In this document: positions 1 to 12,792 of the stretch, piece by piece
Layout: every line of letters starts with the position of its first letter
How positions within the stretch are numbered: position 1 is the first letter of the stretch
NCBI GenBank assembly: GCA_022578965.1
Contig: MU400508.1
Location: 558,001 to 622,000, forward strand
DNA: 64,000 bases
Reading direction: 5' to 3'
Source: Xylaria sp. FL1777
Lineage: Eukaryota; Ascomycota; Sordariomycetes; Xylariales; Xylariaceae
The notes under the pieces: generated by a model
Told to the model about the DNA's origin: nothing
Databases searched by the model: none
The model's input: the letters and a program-made list of their open reading frames with translations, nothing else
Program-made: the position numbers and the translations under genes

Positions 1-3000
1 TCCGAGAGACTCAGCGTCCAGGCCGCCATTTCTAAATACTTCTCCCTTTAACAATGCCCCGGCCCCCTTTCAACAACTTAAGATTCGAGTCCGGTCTCCA
101 GCCTCTAGACTGGAAGGGTCTAGACTTCCCAAGGCATTTGCAGACATCCGGCGTAAAGCTCTTATACAATCCAGTCACACAAATTGTCCCAAGCAGTCAG
201 CGTGCCATCCGAGCTCCCCAGTGGGAAAAGCTTCGTCTAGATTCAATACACCCGAGAGAGATCAGGATCCGTTTCCAAATCACGAGGTCTCTCACAATCA
301 AACGAGGCAGCGTCGGGAACAGCCTCATAGATATCCTGCTTCTAATCAATCCCCACATACTCCTGAAACCCAAGCTCTAGGTAGAAAACAACCAACAAAT
401 CCATCTAACGCCGAGGAATTTACTCATTCATTTACTCGGGAAGTACGCAAGGAGTACAACTTACTTACAAGACCAGTGTCAGAGGCTTCGAACATAACTA
501 AAAAACGAACTCCTCGAAGACAAAAGCCCACTCGTACCCGAGGGAGGCAGGGCAATCTAGGCATGAGTGAGAGCAACGCACGACGCTACCAGCTCATCCA
601 ATCTTGGAACGATTTTTTTGTCTACGAAGCAGAGCGAAATAAGCACTGGGAGGAAAAAATGAATGATATAGTTGAGCAACTCGCTGAGCGAGATGAAAGG
701 GTTGTAGAATACCTTGCAAAGATCCAAGAGCAAGAACAGATAATTACGAATCTCGAACTCGAGAAGCATGAGCATCATGCCAAGCGCGAGGAACAAGAGC
801 TTGCCCTTAACAAGTTAGAAGAGCGGCGCCAAAGACTACGAGAACGGATGAAAGAATATAGAGACCGTCTCAACGAGGCTACCATTGAGCAACAGAGTAT
901 TTTCAAATATTTCCAGCCAAGATATCACGAACTGAGAGAGCAGATGAAACAGGCGGAACTCAAGCATCAGGAGTCGCTTAAGCAAGCCCTTTCGACCTCT
1001 AGTCAAGTTATGGACAAAATCCAAAAGAGTGTAGGAGAGGTTCGAATCCTCTCCCAGCAAGAGATACAGAAGCGTAAGTCGAGATTGCTATAATTAATTC
1101 TGCAGCTGATTTCTTTAGTGCGCCTTGAAATCAAGACTCTCGAAGTGCAATTAGCAGAGCGAGGCAAGGATGTTGACCGAGAGAAAGAATGTGTCAACGA
1201 TCTTCGTCGAGAGCTAGAGAAGTCACACGAACTCAACAGATGTTCGCTCATGTCTCTTCATACGCAGAACCAGGAACTCATGAAAAAGAGCGATATGAGA
1301 ACTATTCAGATCCAAAGCGTGGAACAATGCATAAACCAGCAAGAACAGAGGTAAGTAAAATGCAATACAAGCGAGGAAACGTATTAATACTTATAGGATC
1401 CAATCATTGCGATGCTTCTTGGAAGATGATAAAGCAAACACACAGACCCCTTCTGAGTTAATCGAGGACTTAAAGGCGCTCCAGAAGGAGTCGCTGAACT
1501 CGTGAGTATATTCATAACTTCAAGATTGCCCAAAATTGACCTATGATCGCAACTAGCATTCTGTCGGAGCTTCGAGAATATGTATCATCAGACCGTGAGC
1601 AGTCTTATAAGGTTACAGAAAGCTTGAAACTGGATATCCAAGGTATCCACAAGCTCTGCGTTAGTCTTAACGAGCAAATACAGAGCAGCCAAAGCGCCTC
1701 GGAATGGCAAGAAAAGCTTGGAAAGGTTCAAATGGAATACCAAACCTTGCTTTGGGAGAGAGACCGACTTGAAGAAGAACTGGCCAAGATGCACAATAGA
1801 GCGAAGACGCAGCGTGAACAACAGGAAACTCTACAACAAGAGCTTGATTCACTAAAAGCCAGTGCTGTCGCTGCAGATGCATCTGACAGCCTGATAAAAA
1901 GCCTACAAGAAGAGAAGCAAAAACTCCAAGAGTGTTTGGCTGAAAAAGAAGTATTCATACACGATTTAGAAGATAAGTTAAGTGGAGTCAACGGAGCTCT
2001 GAGTGCTCAAGGCTGTCGACTCAAGGATCAAGAGCAGCAGTTTGAGGTTGAGCGAGAAGGGCTTACAAAGACGATTGCCGCCTGCCATGAACAGCAAGAG
2101 CAGGCACTTAAGCAAGCAAGAGCAGAGTGTACGAAGAATCGAGTGGAATACGGTAATATTGAGCATCGCTTGCGTGGTGCACAGCAGGACTGTAGTCGGC
2201 TCCAGAAAGAAATCGTACAGGTGAAGCAGAGAGCTGAGAGCGCTCTTAAAAACAGTAAAGATGAAGCTGCAAGACAAGCGCAGGAGATACTGGAACCGAT
2301 GGTAGGTCTAATGGATAAGGTTTCCGAAGGACTGCACGCATCAGAGCAAGCAAGAGGTGATTTGAACGCGAGATTGGAGGACTGGTCCAACAACCAGGTC
2401 GGAATGTCGCTTCTACGACAGGTTGTTCAGAAATTAGCGAAAGACCAGAAAAAAACCATTGAAAATGGCAAGACTCTAGGAAAGCTTCTAGAAGTACAAA
2501 AGAAGCTGGACAGCACATGGCAGTGGCACAAGTCGGAAGTCGATGCTCTCAATCGGGCTATAGCGTTGGAGAAGAGTGTGAAGGCTGATATGGAGAGAGA
2601 TAGTCATGGGTATAAGGGCAAACAAGTACCTGAGATGTTACATGTTGCGAACCGTCATGTGACGATCCAATCCCCGGGGATTGGCCACGATGATGACGAG
2701 AAAATGGCATCTGTATCAATTGAAGAGGAGCGAGTGACTAGGAGACTGGCCACTTCCCTCAAGGGCATCATGAAGCCGGCCGTCCCTCAAATTGAAGGAG
2801 GACCGGAGGGACAATATTATAAGACACATCTGGCCACCATTAAACGAGCTGGGGAGTCATCAAAGCGACGGCTTGAAAGCAGCGATGCGAAGTCCACTCT
2901 TGTCTCACATAGTGCATACAATCGGCCAGTCTTGGGGTCTTCTGCAAGGTTGGAAGGACCTGCTCATGACTCTGTGCCTGAGAACACAGAGACTGCTTTT

Positions 3001-3357
3001 ACCGAGACGACAGCATCTAAGAAAAGAAAAAGAGCCAAGGTAGAAACTGACCAGAGGGAGAATGCCATTGAGAAGATGCCGCAATCCGCAGTGAGACACC
3101 GAGTGAAAATATCCGATTCTATGTCTAGCGAGCTTCATACCATAAATCCCGAGGGGCCAACAACCAACGCAGTACAATTGCAGGCCCAGCCCTGGCATCT
3201 AAGAGGTGGACCGTTGGAACAAAGATCACGTCCTTTCGTTACTTATGGGCTTATGAATCTTAGCACGCGAGGACGCCTGGTCGACTCGATCCCAGCCACT
3301 TCATCAGGAGGCCCGAGGATGTCGTTGCTTGAAAACCCAGAACCACATGTCGGTTGA
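1..3357 (+). CDS. Long coiled-coil protein, 5' end outside the window
   Basis: Not recognised as a named family. The reading frame is open from base 2 with no in-frame ATG before the conserved part, so the true start lies left of the window. Four exons join cleanly: up to 1073, 1119-1350, 1397-1501 and 1557-3357, with GT-AG introns of about 45-55 nt and matching phases. About 1,070 residues are visible. The first 190 or so are low-complexity and basic (KKRTPRR patch). The middle, from about residue 190 to 780, is almost continuous Glu/Gln/Lys/Arg-rich heptad-like coiled coil. The C-terminal 250 residues look disordered and carry a basic cluster, KKRKRAK, that could be a nuclear localisation signal. 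A structural or chromosome/spindle-associated role is possible but is only inferred from architecture. Confidence 0.8.
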
Positions 3358-3924
3358 TTGAACCCTGCCCCCTTGCACCTTAATCCTCCACTTTCATCAC
3401 ATTGCCACCCACCAAATGCTGCCTCACAGACGTGCTTTCTCGGTGGTTCATGCCACGTATAGGGGATTTTGCTGTGGGACCAGGACTGCTGGAGGCTAGC
3501 CCACTGTTAATCAATTCTTTGCAGCTCGCTGAGGAACATACTGCGTACAGTGTAACCAAGATGAAAATTGCTTCTTTCGAGGTTATAATTATTTGAGATA
3601 TGTAGGTATCATGGATGATGATAACATAGCTGATGGCCGACACGAAACAGAGCATATACTTAGTAATTGTAGTATTTATCTTGAATGCTATGTCGCCCCA
3701 TGTGTGTAAACAGCTCGGAGAGCTGGTTTGCCTTATTGTACAAGTATGTTTACATGATGCGTCCCGAGCGCATCGCCTGGTCCTCTGGCGTCTTGTACGC
3801 GAGGTCGAAGATCTGATCAGGAGCAACTCGGTATATGCGCCAATGCGAATAATTGGGGAGAACTGAGAAAGTCTCATCGTCGATGGCGGTTCTAAGTGTA
3901 TCGTACGTTTATTGCCCGTTTCGT
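3358..3924. other. Intergenic, between convergent genes
   Basis: This roughly 570-bp stretch separates the 3' ends of the coiled-coil gene and the bL33m gene. Short open frames here lack coding character and overlap each other on both strands. I see no RNA gene or repeat. Confidence 0.6.
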
Positions 3925-4363
3925 CTATCTTCCTCTCCGCTTCTGTTCCAGGAAAAGAACTTTCTTTCGCACTGCAAGGAAATTTCAATATTAGCAGACT
4001 GTTGAGCACAGAGAAAAAAAAAACCGAAGACCGTTCTTCTGTTGTAGGGGTAAAAAAATAGGTGAGGAGGAGACGCCTTTGACTGTGTCCAGGCTGGGGG
4101 TTTGAATAGGTACGGCGAAGCCGTTTGATCGGGTGAAACTGAGGCGTAGACATGGGACGACATACCGACGGGGTCATATTTCAGCATACTCATTGGCTTG
4201 CCCGCTCGAGGGCGGCTAAATTGGTAAAAGAAGCCCGTCATGGCCATCGAGATAAGGCGCACCGAGATTATGCGAGACTTCACTAATTGTGTGGGTTGGT
4301 TAGCTTCGAGCGAAACTGAGCTGTGAGAACTGGTAGGAATTGGAGGGTACCTTTCTTCGCCAT
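3925..4363 (-). CDS. MRPL39: Mitochondrial large-subunit ribosomal protein bL33m
   Basis: Tiny three-exon gene encoding 58 residues. Exon 1 is only 13 nt (4363-4351, MAKK plus one base), exon 2 is 4282-4166 and exon 3 is 3971-3925, ending in TAG. Introns are 68 and 194 nt, GT-AG, and all phases agree. The product opens with [16 protein letters not shown], continues through MTGFFY and [17 protein letters not shown], and ends in a basic tail: the full signature of bacterial-type L33 as found in fungal mitochondria (yeast Mrpl39). It is a structural component of the mitoribosome large subunit. No cleavable presequence is apparent, as is usual for this short basic protein. The gene is convergent with the coiled-coil gene. 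Confidence 0.93.
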
Positions 4364-5273
4364 GCTGGGCGAGCTATCGTCGGGATGACGGAGGACGTCG
4401 TGGTGGTGGGATGAATGCGCGAGTTGACTGTTGAGCACCTGACACCAGCATACGTTGTGATGTACCTATTGCTTTTTAGTGGAGCACCTGATATGTGGCT
4501 GGTGTGATAAGATAACAGGATCTTAGGTATGGATGAGCCACACCCGACTCCCCTATCCAACTTGACTGAGCCCTTCCACTACGCATCTAATGCCAACATT
4601 ACTATTAAATAGATCGTCGCCCACTCTCAAACGTACTAACTGGCATATACCAATAGTACTGTTAGGATTGAACTCCATTAACTAGACATCTTACTCAGTC
4701 ACTCACCTCCGTATGCCTACTTAGATAGTCACACAGCGATGTCGGGTTAAGCTTTAGGTAGACTCACACTTATCTATACTAGTTCCTCGGAACCTGAGCT
4801 CGGATGGACATGCTCGATTGGGATAAAGCCTTGTTCATGGCGGGGAAACTAATAGAGGAAGCGTTCACTAACCAATGAGACGATCTATTATTCAAATGTA
4901 TTGTACGGGTAAGGCGGTCCTTCACTATACCTACTTGGTTAGATTGTTGATACTACTACACACTTGAGTCTCTTCGGGCTTTGGAAAGCTGCGCCAATAG
5001 GCGTGTGGACCGCCGACTCGGCCATGACGAATATCTAGACCTTCGTGGGGTTGAAGAACAGCAATCCAAGGATAATACCTACCTAGATGACAAATGAAAT
5101 AGGAGAGCTCATCGAGTCATATACCTAGCATTCTCACGAAATTTATATATATAACTAACGTTGTCCTACCCATTCGAAGCGTGAGTTTGATTGTGTATCA
5201 AACTATTCTATACAAGTCTATCATATTTTAGTATTAACAGTGGACGGACAAGTAAAGTGAAAGTTAGTTCAAG
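4364..5273. other. Intergenic, upstream regions of bL33m and the flavoprotein
   Basis: A 910-bp divergent intergenic stretch. It is AT-rich toward 5100-5260 with TATATA runs. No supported coding frame, RNA gene or long repeat was seen. Confidence 0.55.
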
Positions 5274-6343
5274 ATGCCTTCCGAAGAGCTACAATACCCA
5301 ACGAAGCCTTACAGCAAGGTCAACCGATATGATGTTCGAGGTAAGCAACCAAGAATACAGTCTCAGCGCTCATATATTCGTCAACTAATCGAAAGGAAAT
5401 AGCTACGTATGCCCTGAAGACAATCCACGAGCTCATTAACACGAGTCCCATCTTGCAAGTGTCCTTCACGATACCAGACTCACCATTCCCCATGATGTTG
5501 CCCATGATAGGACAGATGGGATCGTTTGTCCGGCCGAGCTCCGACATAGGCGACGTGCTAGAGCTGTATCTCCACGGCTACGTGTCCTCGCGCATCATCA
5601 ACATGTCTCGAAAAAGCAGCAGCAACGGCGACGACGGGGAGGCATCGCCCAGCGGCCTCCCGATCACCATCGGCGCCAGCCACGTCGACGGCCTGGTGCT
5701 CTCGCTGACGCCTAACTCGCACAGCTACAACTACCGCTCGGCAGTGCTGTTCGGGCACGCCGAGCTCGTCGCCGACCCCGCAGAGAGGCTATGGGCCATG
5801 GAGCTCATCACCAACAGCGTCGTGCGCGACCGCTACCGCCACACGCGCGTGCCCCCCAACAGCGCCGAGCTGCAGAGCACCAGCATCCTGCGCGTCAAGA
5901 TCGCGTCCGGCAGCGCCAAGCTCCGGACCGGGATGCCCAACGACGAGAAGAGCGACCTCGCCGACGCGGCGCTGCTCGAGCGCGTCTGGACTGGTGTCGT
6001 GCCTGTCCACTATACCCTCGGCGAACCAAGTAAGTAAAAATTATCTGTTCAAGTTTTTTTCATTCTAGATTATCTACTCCAAGGCCATGAAGGCCCGCAC
6101 TTTTCAGGAGCAAGAGGTAGTCATGCCCTGAAGGAGTTTCTTGCGCTCTTGGAACATGTAAACCATGCCCAAATTGATAGTTACTAACCCCCGAGCGCTG
6201 CAGTTCCTGGTCCGTATAATAAACTCGATACACTCCCGGCCTATCTGGACGAGTTTGTGCGCGAGTCTAATCAAGACGCGAAGGACATTGCTGCCGAAGC
6301 TGCAAGGAAGATTATGAAAGCTAAGGCGAAGCTGGAGGATTAA
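5274..6343 (+). CDS. Flavin-nucleotide-binding protein, pyridoxamine 5'-phosphate oxidase-like (Nim-related fold)
   Basis: Three exons, 5274-5340, 5403-6029 and 6204-6343, give 277 residues. The ATG follows AAG and begins MPSEELQYPTKPYSKVNRYD, typical of the fungal flavin-nucleotide-binding family. The split-barrel core follows: a strand set around PILQVSFTIPDSPFPMMLPM, then the RSAVLFGHAELV and WAMELITNSVVRDRY segments, matching proteins annotated as FMN-binding/NimA-like. These bind FMN and are thought to reduce small molecules; the physiological substrate is unknown. The middle exon is markedly GC-rich at third positions. The last intron (174 nt) has a TTACTAAC branch site just before its CAG. 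An internal exon within it cannot be fully excluded. Confidence 0.85.
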
Positions 6344-8323
6344 TCGGTCTCTTTCCTACTGGGTGTTATAGCTTTGTATTAGGGGTGGGCATGCAAATTT
6401 AACGAGACATGACTCCTGGATGGCCTGAACATGAACACAGATTTGTAGAACTATGCCATAATAAATAAACGTTTGGTAGAAAAGGGGTACGCTGACTCAT
6501 TGTGGTGTTGCGACGGTCCCGGTGACTCTGCCTCACCTGACCGCTTTAGACGCTGGTCGCTTTTTGACTAAGCGCTTTGACTTCCTTTCTCCCTTTCCTT
6601 CTTCTTTTACTCTGAATAAACGGGAGTATTGAACCGAAAACCTACCTACTCTTAGACACTCTATGCCGCGAGGAAATCTTATCGATGGGCAGGTATACTA
6701 CTAGAAGAGGGGCTTGCCAATAGGTCTACTTTCAACTTCTGATTATCGACAAGGAATCAGTTTCGCTCGCTTTTTCATGCCGAGAAGTGAGAGGCACGAC
6801 TCCACGCTAGACGAAGGTCGAAGCCTGCCTCTCCATGGATGAAGTTTAGAGTTCGGCGCGATGACACATCGCCCGCGCGCCCGATGGCGTAATTGCGTCG
6901 ACGAGAATCCTTTCTGGACCTGTGATGAAGCATGTGTCAACAGATAGAATGTGAGAACGAAGATGGCACTATCCCCGGTTTGTCTGCTTCGTCAAGGCCG
7001 TGGAATCATGTAAGATAAGATCCCTTTGCTCTTTCGCCGAAAATTTACTTTCTATCAAGGTATATATATAAAGGCAAATCTAGTATAATAGGGCATTTAT
7101 ACAACTGCTCGGGCGTCTTATTATTATTTGCAAGGTTTCAGTGCAACAACGTGAGTCATCTTAGTAATAGGTGTTGTAGAAGAACGTATCCCATAAATAG
7201 ACATCTATGCATATGGCAGCCAGCCCTCAGATATTGTACGCGCCTACAATCTACGATATATCCAAGGAAATAGGGCTAGAGCATGTGAAAACGCCGAATT
7301 TCATCGCCCTTGTGTATTACATTGTCGGGCCTATCATGTCAGGAAACAACCCCCAGCTAGGAACGAGATCGTATTGCGATAGATATCCGATGGAGCCAAA
7401 AAGACCGCTCAAAAGAACATCCCCCAATCTGCGCTGGGATATCAACCTGTCTACATGGGCAAAATGGCTAGAGATAGAATAGATGATGGAGGGTAGCAGT
7501 GTATCATAGTGCAGTGTAGTGGAGATAGCTGGATGGAACGATTTGAGCCGGATCGGCGGGTAGCTGTGCCCTATCTGGACTATGTATAGTATCTAATATG
7601 TACAGGACCTAATACACATATAGAAGATCGTTGATAGACACGTGGCATTGGCTTGTTGATCGACGTATAGTACACTTAGTTATCCTCCTGCCTTAATCCC
7701 AAGGAAGTGGTACGCACAGATTAGTTGGCCTTATCGTCTCTCAATTTCAAGTACGACAATTGATATTGGCGAGCTCTAGATATAGACTGCCTTGAATTCC
7801 TCACTTATCTGGAAGAAATAGCTGATGTGAGTTTGGGACTACCGTAGTTTTAGCTCCCGGCTACAATAGATAGAGATAGCACGTTAGGTTATGACCTGTA
7901 ACTAAAAAAATCTCACCTACACAATACGCATGTGACTCTGCAATGGTATCTCTTCTCCGCCTCTGAGCTACACGAACCGAGAGCCTATCTAAAAAAAAGC
8001 TTTTGCAAACATGATATTGAGCCCAGGGCTAGACCGAGCAGGGCGCGGCAGTAATTGGAGACTATTTTTACACGTGGTGGGGGGCAGACAATTGCCAAGA
8101 CGAGTCAAATTAAATGCCACGAAATATAGAGATGAAGGTGGGATATTGTTCATTGACGATGCTCATTAATAGATAATCAAACGCCTATCCATGCATTGGA
8201 GTAGCCTGGTAGATAGCAGAACCAAGTCCGCCAAGCCAAAGATATCAGTGACCTCAGTTCCTCCCTTCCTCTTTTCCAGGGTATTTTCATTCGTAGACAA
8301 AAAATGGCTGTCACCGTACCACC
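6344..8323. other. Intergenic, no supported gene
   Basis: About 2 kb between convergent genes. A 92-codon open frame at 7207-7482 has no recognisable domain and sits in AT-rich sequence. I do not support it as a gene. Confidence 0.5.
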
Positions 8324-10081
8324 TCAGATAGGCTTACCAGCGACCCTGACAGGGTGAGCCTCGGTATTGAAGACCCACTGGTTATCGTGTTCGGCGTTGA
8401 CCTGGTAAGGCGCCTCGCCGGCCTGGATGAGGTAGCTGTACTTGAGAACCTCAGCGAACCAGAAGCTTTCTTGGGAGTCGTAGAAGGAGCCGCCATTCGC
8501 AGCGTTGACGTTAGTGACGGCGCTGAAGCCGACACCAGCGCTGCATGTCTTGTTGATGTTGAGGAAGGCGTCCCACGCCCAATCCTGGTACTTGGTGTCA
8601 CCCGTTGCGCGGTACGCGTAGTAGTAGCTCTCCATAACTTCGGGTCTTAGGATGTATGCCGATGACGTGATCCAATACCCGTTCTTGCTGTAGAAAGCGG
8701 ACTGGCTGCTCGGCGCTGCCCCGTTGTTGCTCGCGTTCGCCGCCAACTTGCTGTCTTGCCATCGGAAGCTCTCTGGGCCGATGCCTGTCACCGTGCCCAA
8801 GTACGTATCGTGACAGCCTTCGACGAGCTCGAGGCCGAACTTGATGTATTCCTCGCTATCTAGCGTTAGACCACCGAGGATAATGTTGCCTCCGTCGAAA
8901 CAGGCCACTAAGATTCATGTCAATTAGTCAACTTCTAAAAGTTGCGAAGTTTGAGAGTAACTTACGGTGAGATGATACGAAGTTAAGGTTGGCCTGGCCT
9001 GCTCCATTATAAGCAGCTAGGAAAGTAAGATCTGGGCGGCTCGAGGGGTGAGAAGCAAGGTACTTGATGCTCGAGTCGACAGCGGCGATCCAGCGGTCTT
9101 TGAATACTCCGAAGCGCTCAGAGTCGTAGACGTACATCTTGATAAGATATTCATAGAAGGAATCGGTGCCACCATTCCAACCACCACTGCCATCGGCAAA
9201 GGTACCATCCTTAACGTAAACATTGGTACCGATTAAACCAGGGTATGGCTCACCGACCGCCGGATTCTTAACATTAAGGAGGTAGTCCTCACCAGTACGT
9301 GTCAGGTTGGCATACTTATCGTCGCCGGTAAGATCGCTTAGACGCGTCCACTCGAGAATCAATGTGCCGATTGTAGCGATCCCATTTGTGTTCTCGTTAG
9401 ACGTAACGGGACCATTGGGCCCGTTAAAGATCAAATCGTTGATGGGTACACCGCTAGGGGTATCAAAGGCAACGCTGAGCAGTTCAGCCAGGTTGACGGC
9501 CTGATCTAAAATCGTCTGCACAGAATCCTCATCGACTGTTCCCTGAAAGGGACCAGTGAGGAAGTCGTACGCTGTTCTCATCTTAGTTCGATTCACCCTG
9601 ATGAATTAACGCAGGGGATGAATTACCGGAGACCAGTCCACCAAGGTAGCGAATAGTAGTCTCGAAGAGCGAGACACCTTCGCCACCTTGGACTGTCTGG
9701 TTGAAATTGATCGTCTTGATGTGATCTACGATCTGGCTGACAACCTCTTTATTTTCCATAATCAGGGCAGTGGAAATAGCATCAACTGCACTAGCACCCC
9801 AACCATTTCTGTGGCCCGTGTTAGAAGCTTTGATCTACTATAGGTATCACTTCGATTTTTTACCGGTCATTGTCGTAAGTCTTTGAAATGGGCTTTAGAC
9901 TATCATTGGGGAACGCATAGGTGTAGTAGCCATCCCACGATCTCTGGAAGGCTTCCTTGACGCCATCGAGTCTGTCCTGATGCGTGACGTAGCTGGGACG
10001 ACGAGAAGCCAAGGGAGAAGCAGACACTACGGCCGGAGAGACAGAGCCCAGGGCAACGAGGGCCCAGATATAACGATGCAT
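8324..10081 (-). CDS. Secreted class I alpha-1,2-mannosidase, glycoside hydrolase family 47
   Basis: Four exons on the minus strand, 10081-9864, 9808-9627, 9571-8966 and 8907-8324, give 529 residues. This enzyme type trims alpha-1,2-linked mannose from N-glycans using a Ca2+-dependent inverting mechanism. An N-terminal signal peptide (about residues 1-22) suggests secretion or the secretory pathway. GH47 hallmarks appear in order: [16 protein letters not shown], the [15 protein letters not shown] segment formed across intron 2, [12 protein letters not shown] carrying an acidic catalytic residue, ACFDGGN across intron 3, [26 protein letters not shown], and the terminal NTEAHP with the Ca2+-binding threonine. 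Length is usual for secreted fungal members. A small further 3' exon cannot be excluded because GTAAGC occurs near the stop. A TATA-like element lies about 160 bp upstream. Confidence 0.93.
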
Positions 10082-10241
10082 GATGAGATACTAAGCAAAA
10101 ACACCGTTTACAGCGCAGGTCGTGAGTGGCGCCAAGGAGCGAACGGGCTGCACAGAGCCCCGGGAAAATGGTAAAGCTGCTAGAGAAGAAAGGAGGGAAA
10201 GCCAGCGGGAGGACAGGCGGACGCACGGCACGCTCGTGTCT

Positions 10242-10247
10242 TATATA
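10242..10247 (-). promoter_or_regulatory. TATA-like element of the GH47 gene
   Basis: The minus strand reads TTATATAAGA here, about 160 bp upstream of the mannosidase ATG. The role is inferred from position. Confidence 0.4.
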
Positions 10248-10249
10248 AC

Positions 10250-12792
10250 ATAATCGATGTCTAATATATACCTAGTTATCTCTTCACATGATGGAAATGC
10301 GGAATGTGTGATCAGGGCCCTGACCCACAGACTGTGGACTAGCCGGGGAGAAAAAGCCAATCTGGACAACGCCATTGCACCTCCTCGATCGGAATCGAAT
10401 AGGTCGGTGGCATTCCTGGTGCTTGTGAGCTGATGTGCCTTGCTTGGTGCAGGCTCCATGACGGCTTCCTCTCAAAGTAGCAGTCAATAAACAGAGTAAA
10501 AGTGGGATGAGCTTGGCTAGTGAGATTAGACTCGGCACCTATCTAGCTAGTGTACACTAAGTATAGTGTAAGTAGGTACCTACATAACTTATCACAGGGT
10601 CAGTAGACTAAGTAGCCCCGGTGCTGAGGGTCTAGGTATTAGCCTACTACGGTACACGTTGCACACTGTACCTGTACGCAGTATGCGCAGAATTTGTACC
10701 TAGGTATACTAAGTATGCGCGCAGTAGGCGATGTAGTGTAACGCTCCGTAGGGGGAATCCCTGGAGGCTCACTAGCCTCAAATGTTAGCTGCGACGATCA
10801 CCTGAACACAACAAGGCCGAGGTGAGGAGCTGTGGTGCGACTTGAGGATCAACAGAAGACACGGGCACGAGGGGAAGAGTTCGTGCACGTTGGGGGTTTT
10901 CTCCAAACACGGGCCGAAGAGCATTGTGGTGACGACTCGAGCCTCATGTAAAAGGTTACTTAGGTAGTCTCCCTTCCTTTTCTTTCACAATGGGGGTTGT
11001 AGTACCAACTCTACCGGTAAACCATGCGCGTGCTCTACTCGCGAGCCCTTTGCGCGACACAACCTTGACCAGATCGTCATTAGAAAAAACGCCACCAGGA
11101 ACGCGGCCACGAAGACACGGCATTGTCATAGGCCGAAGGAAAATATCACGCCCGGCCAACTTCTCCCATCCCAACTTCAGACTGGCCGTTTTCCCCACGC
11201 CCTGATGACCCGAGATGGTACCTTTTGGGTAATGCAACCTTCCAGATGGAGGAGGCCATGTGCAGATCACCGATGCATTCATGATGACGGTCAGTAGACG
11301 GTGAAAGAATCAGGTACCCAGCTTCCCAAGGTGTTGTGACTTGTGAGGGGTAACCTGGTTAACTGCCCAGACTAATAAGATGCATCTGGCCACCAAGATA
11401 CGAGAGGTAGGTTGTCTGAGTATCCAAGTGTAACTATCATATATAGGCCATGAACACACACAAGCTAATATGTAAATAGGAGCGAAGAGAGCAACCGACA
11501 AATGCTGACGCTAATAGGCTTATCCCTTATTACCTTGTCCGCTTGAGGTGCTAACGGCTTACGCTTACACAGGACCTAACCTAGCTAGGCACCTAAGTAA
11601 GCGTCTCTAGTAGCCGATCTAGGTATGCGGGGAAGAAGCCTGTAGTCTTCACTCCAAAGCAGTAAAAAGCCACCTCGGTAGTGTGTACCTAGCACCCTTG
11701 TCATGCGGGGAAATCAACTTTAAATTACCGCGCCAGTGCACTGTATGAATTATAGTTTAGTCGGCAACGTGTGTACCTATAAGACCATGCTGTATGATCA
11801 TGGAAGAAAACAAGAATTAGAAGGTCTATGCAACGGCAATAAAAGATAAGAGTACCTCACGCGGCACAACACATCGTGTATGCATCGAGGCAATACCTCT
11901 AGACAAGCCGTGGATACATGTAGCACACAGCTCATTCCTATCCACCAAGGTAGCCTTCGGGTCCTGAGCCGATATCTGGCAGGTACATTTATAGGTTACC
12001 AGGCAGTCTAGGTAGTCCTCCAATCTTGATGGTAACGTGCCAAGATACGTAACTTGCTGCGTACCTACATATGTACGTGTACGAGAGTACATATATGGGA
12101 GCCCGCGCTCCAATCAATGAAATCCACAACACCAAAACGTAGACGTCATAATCTCTCATAATATCTTAGTGATTCTCGTTCCACAGCAGTTTCTTTCGGT
12201 AAGCTGACCTATACCGGTATATCTCGCTTCATATGGGGTTAAGGTACTGTATATGTACTCTACTTGTGAATAGACAGTTATATAGTGCAAATAACCGGGC
12301 AGAAGGCCGGGGTAGCAGCAATGTTCCTTAGGTAATGGCTAGACCGGCCCACGTTTATCACCATCCTTGTTCCTGCACCACTGTGCAACGCATCGACAGG
12401 CACAAGGGGAACATTGCCAGAATGTCCCTCAGTCCTTGATTAAGAGCCGGGCCTTTACAGCAGTGTAGGTACGTGATAGCTCGTATCATGCTATCTGCTA
12501 ATGCAACTACATGCATACGATGTTAAAGTCTGCCTACGCACATGCAACACTACCCTAGAGCGTTACCGCGTACCTAGGGTTTCCGCTATCTATACCTATA
12601 TAGTAGCTAGGTACGTAACGTATCCTCCCACTAGGATATGCTCCTGGGCTGGCATATGAGGAATGCTCAAGGAGACTTAGGTAACCGTCACTATCACATC
12701 ATTCCTTCCCTTACTTTAGCGTTCTGTGAGCTACGAGCGAGGAATTGGGACGTTAGGGTTCGTATATGGTTATTCAAGTCGGTGATTATATG
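10250..12792. other. Intergenic, repeated TAGGTAC-like words
   Basis: About 2.5 kb between the GH47 gene and the ERCC1 stop codon. The stretch is peppered with short CTAGGTA/GTACCTA words, especially at 10550-10740 and 11560-12640. Scattered short frames (for example at 10990-11205) have no domain and poor coding character. No RNA gene was found. Confidence 0.5.

Noticed and set aside
3380..4177. A 265-codon minus-strand frame
   Set aside because: It overlaps the bL33m introns and exons in the wrong frame and has no domain.
6030..6203. An additional internal exon in the flavin-binding protein gene
   Set aside because: TTCTAG at about 6068 could be an acceptor, but the family sequence continues smoothly when the whole 174 nt is removed, and the TTACTAAC branch site supports the downstream acceptor.
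7207..7482. A 91-codon plus-strand frame
   Set aside because: It is isolated in AT-rich intergenic sequence, with no domain and no promoter or splice support.
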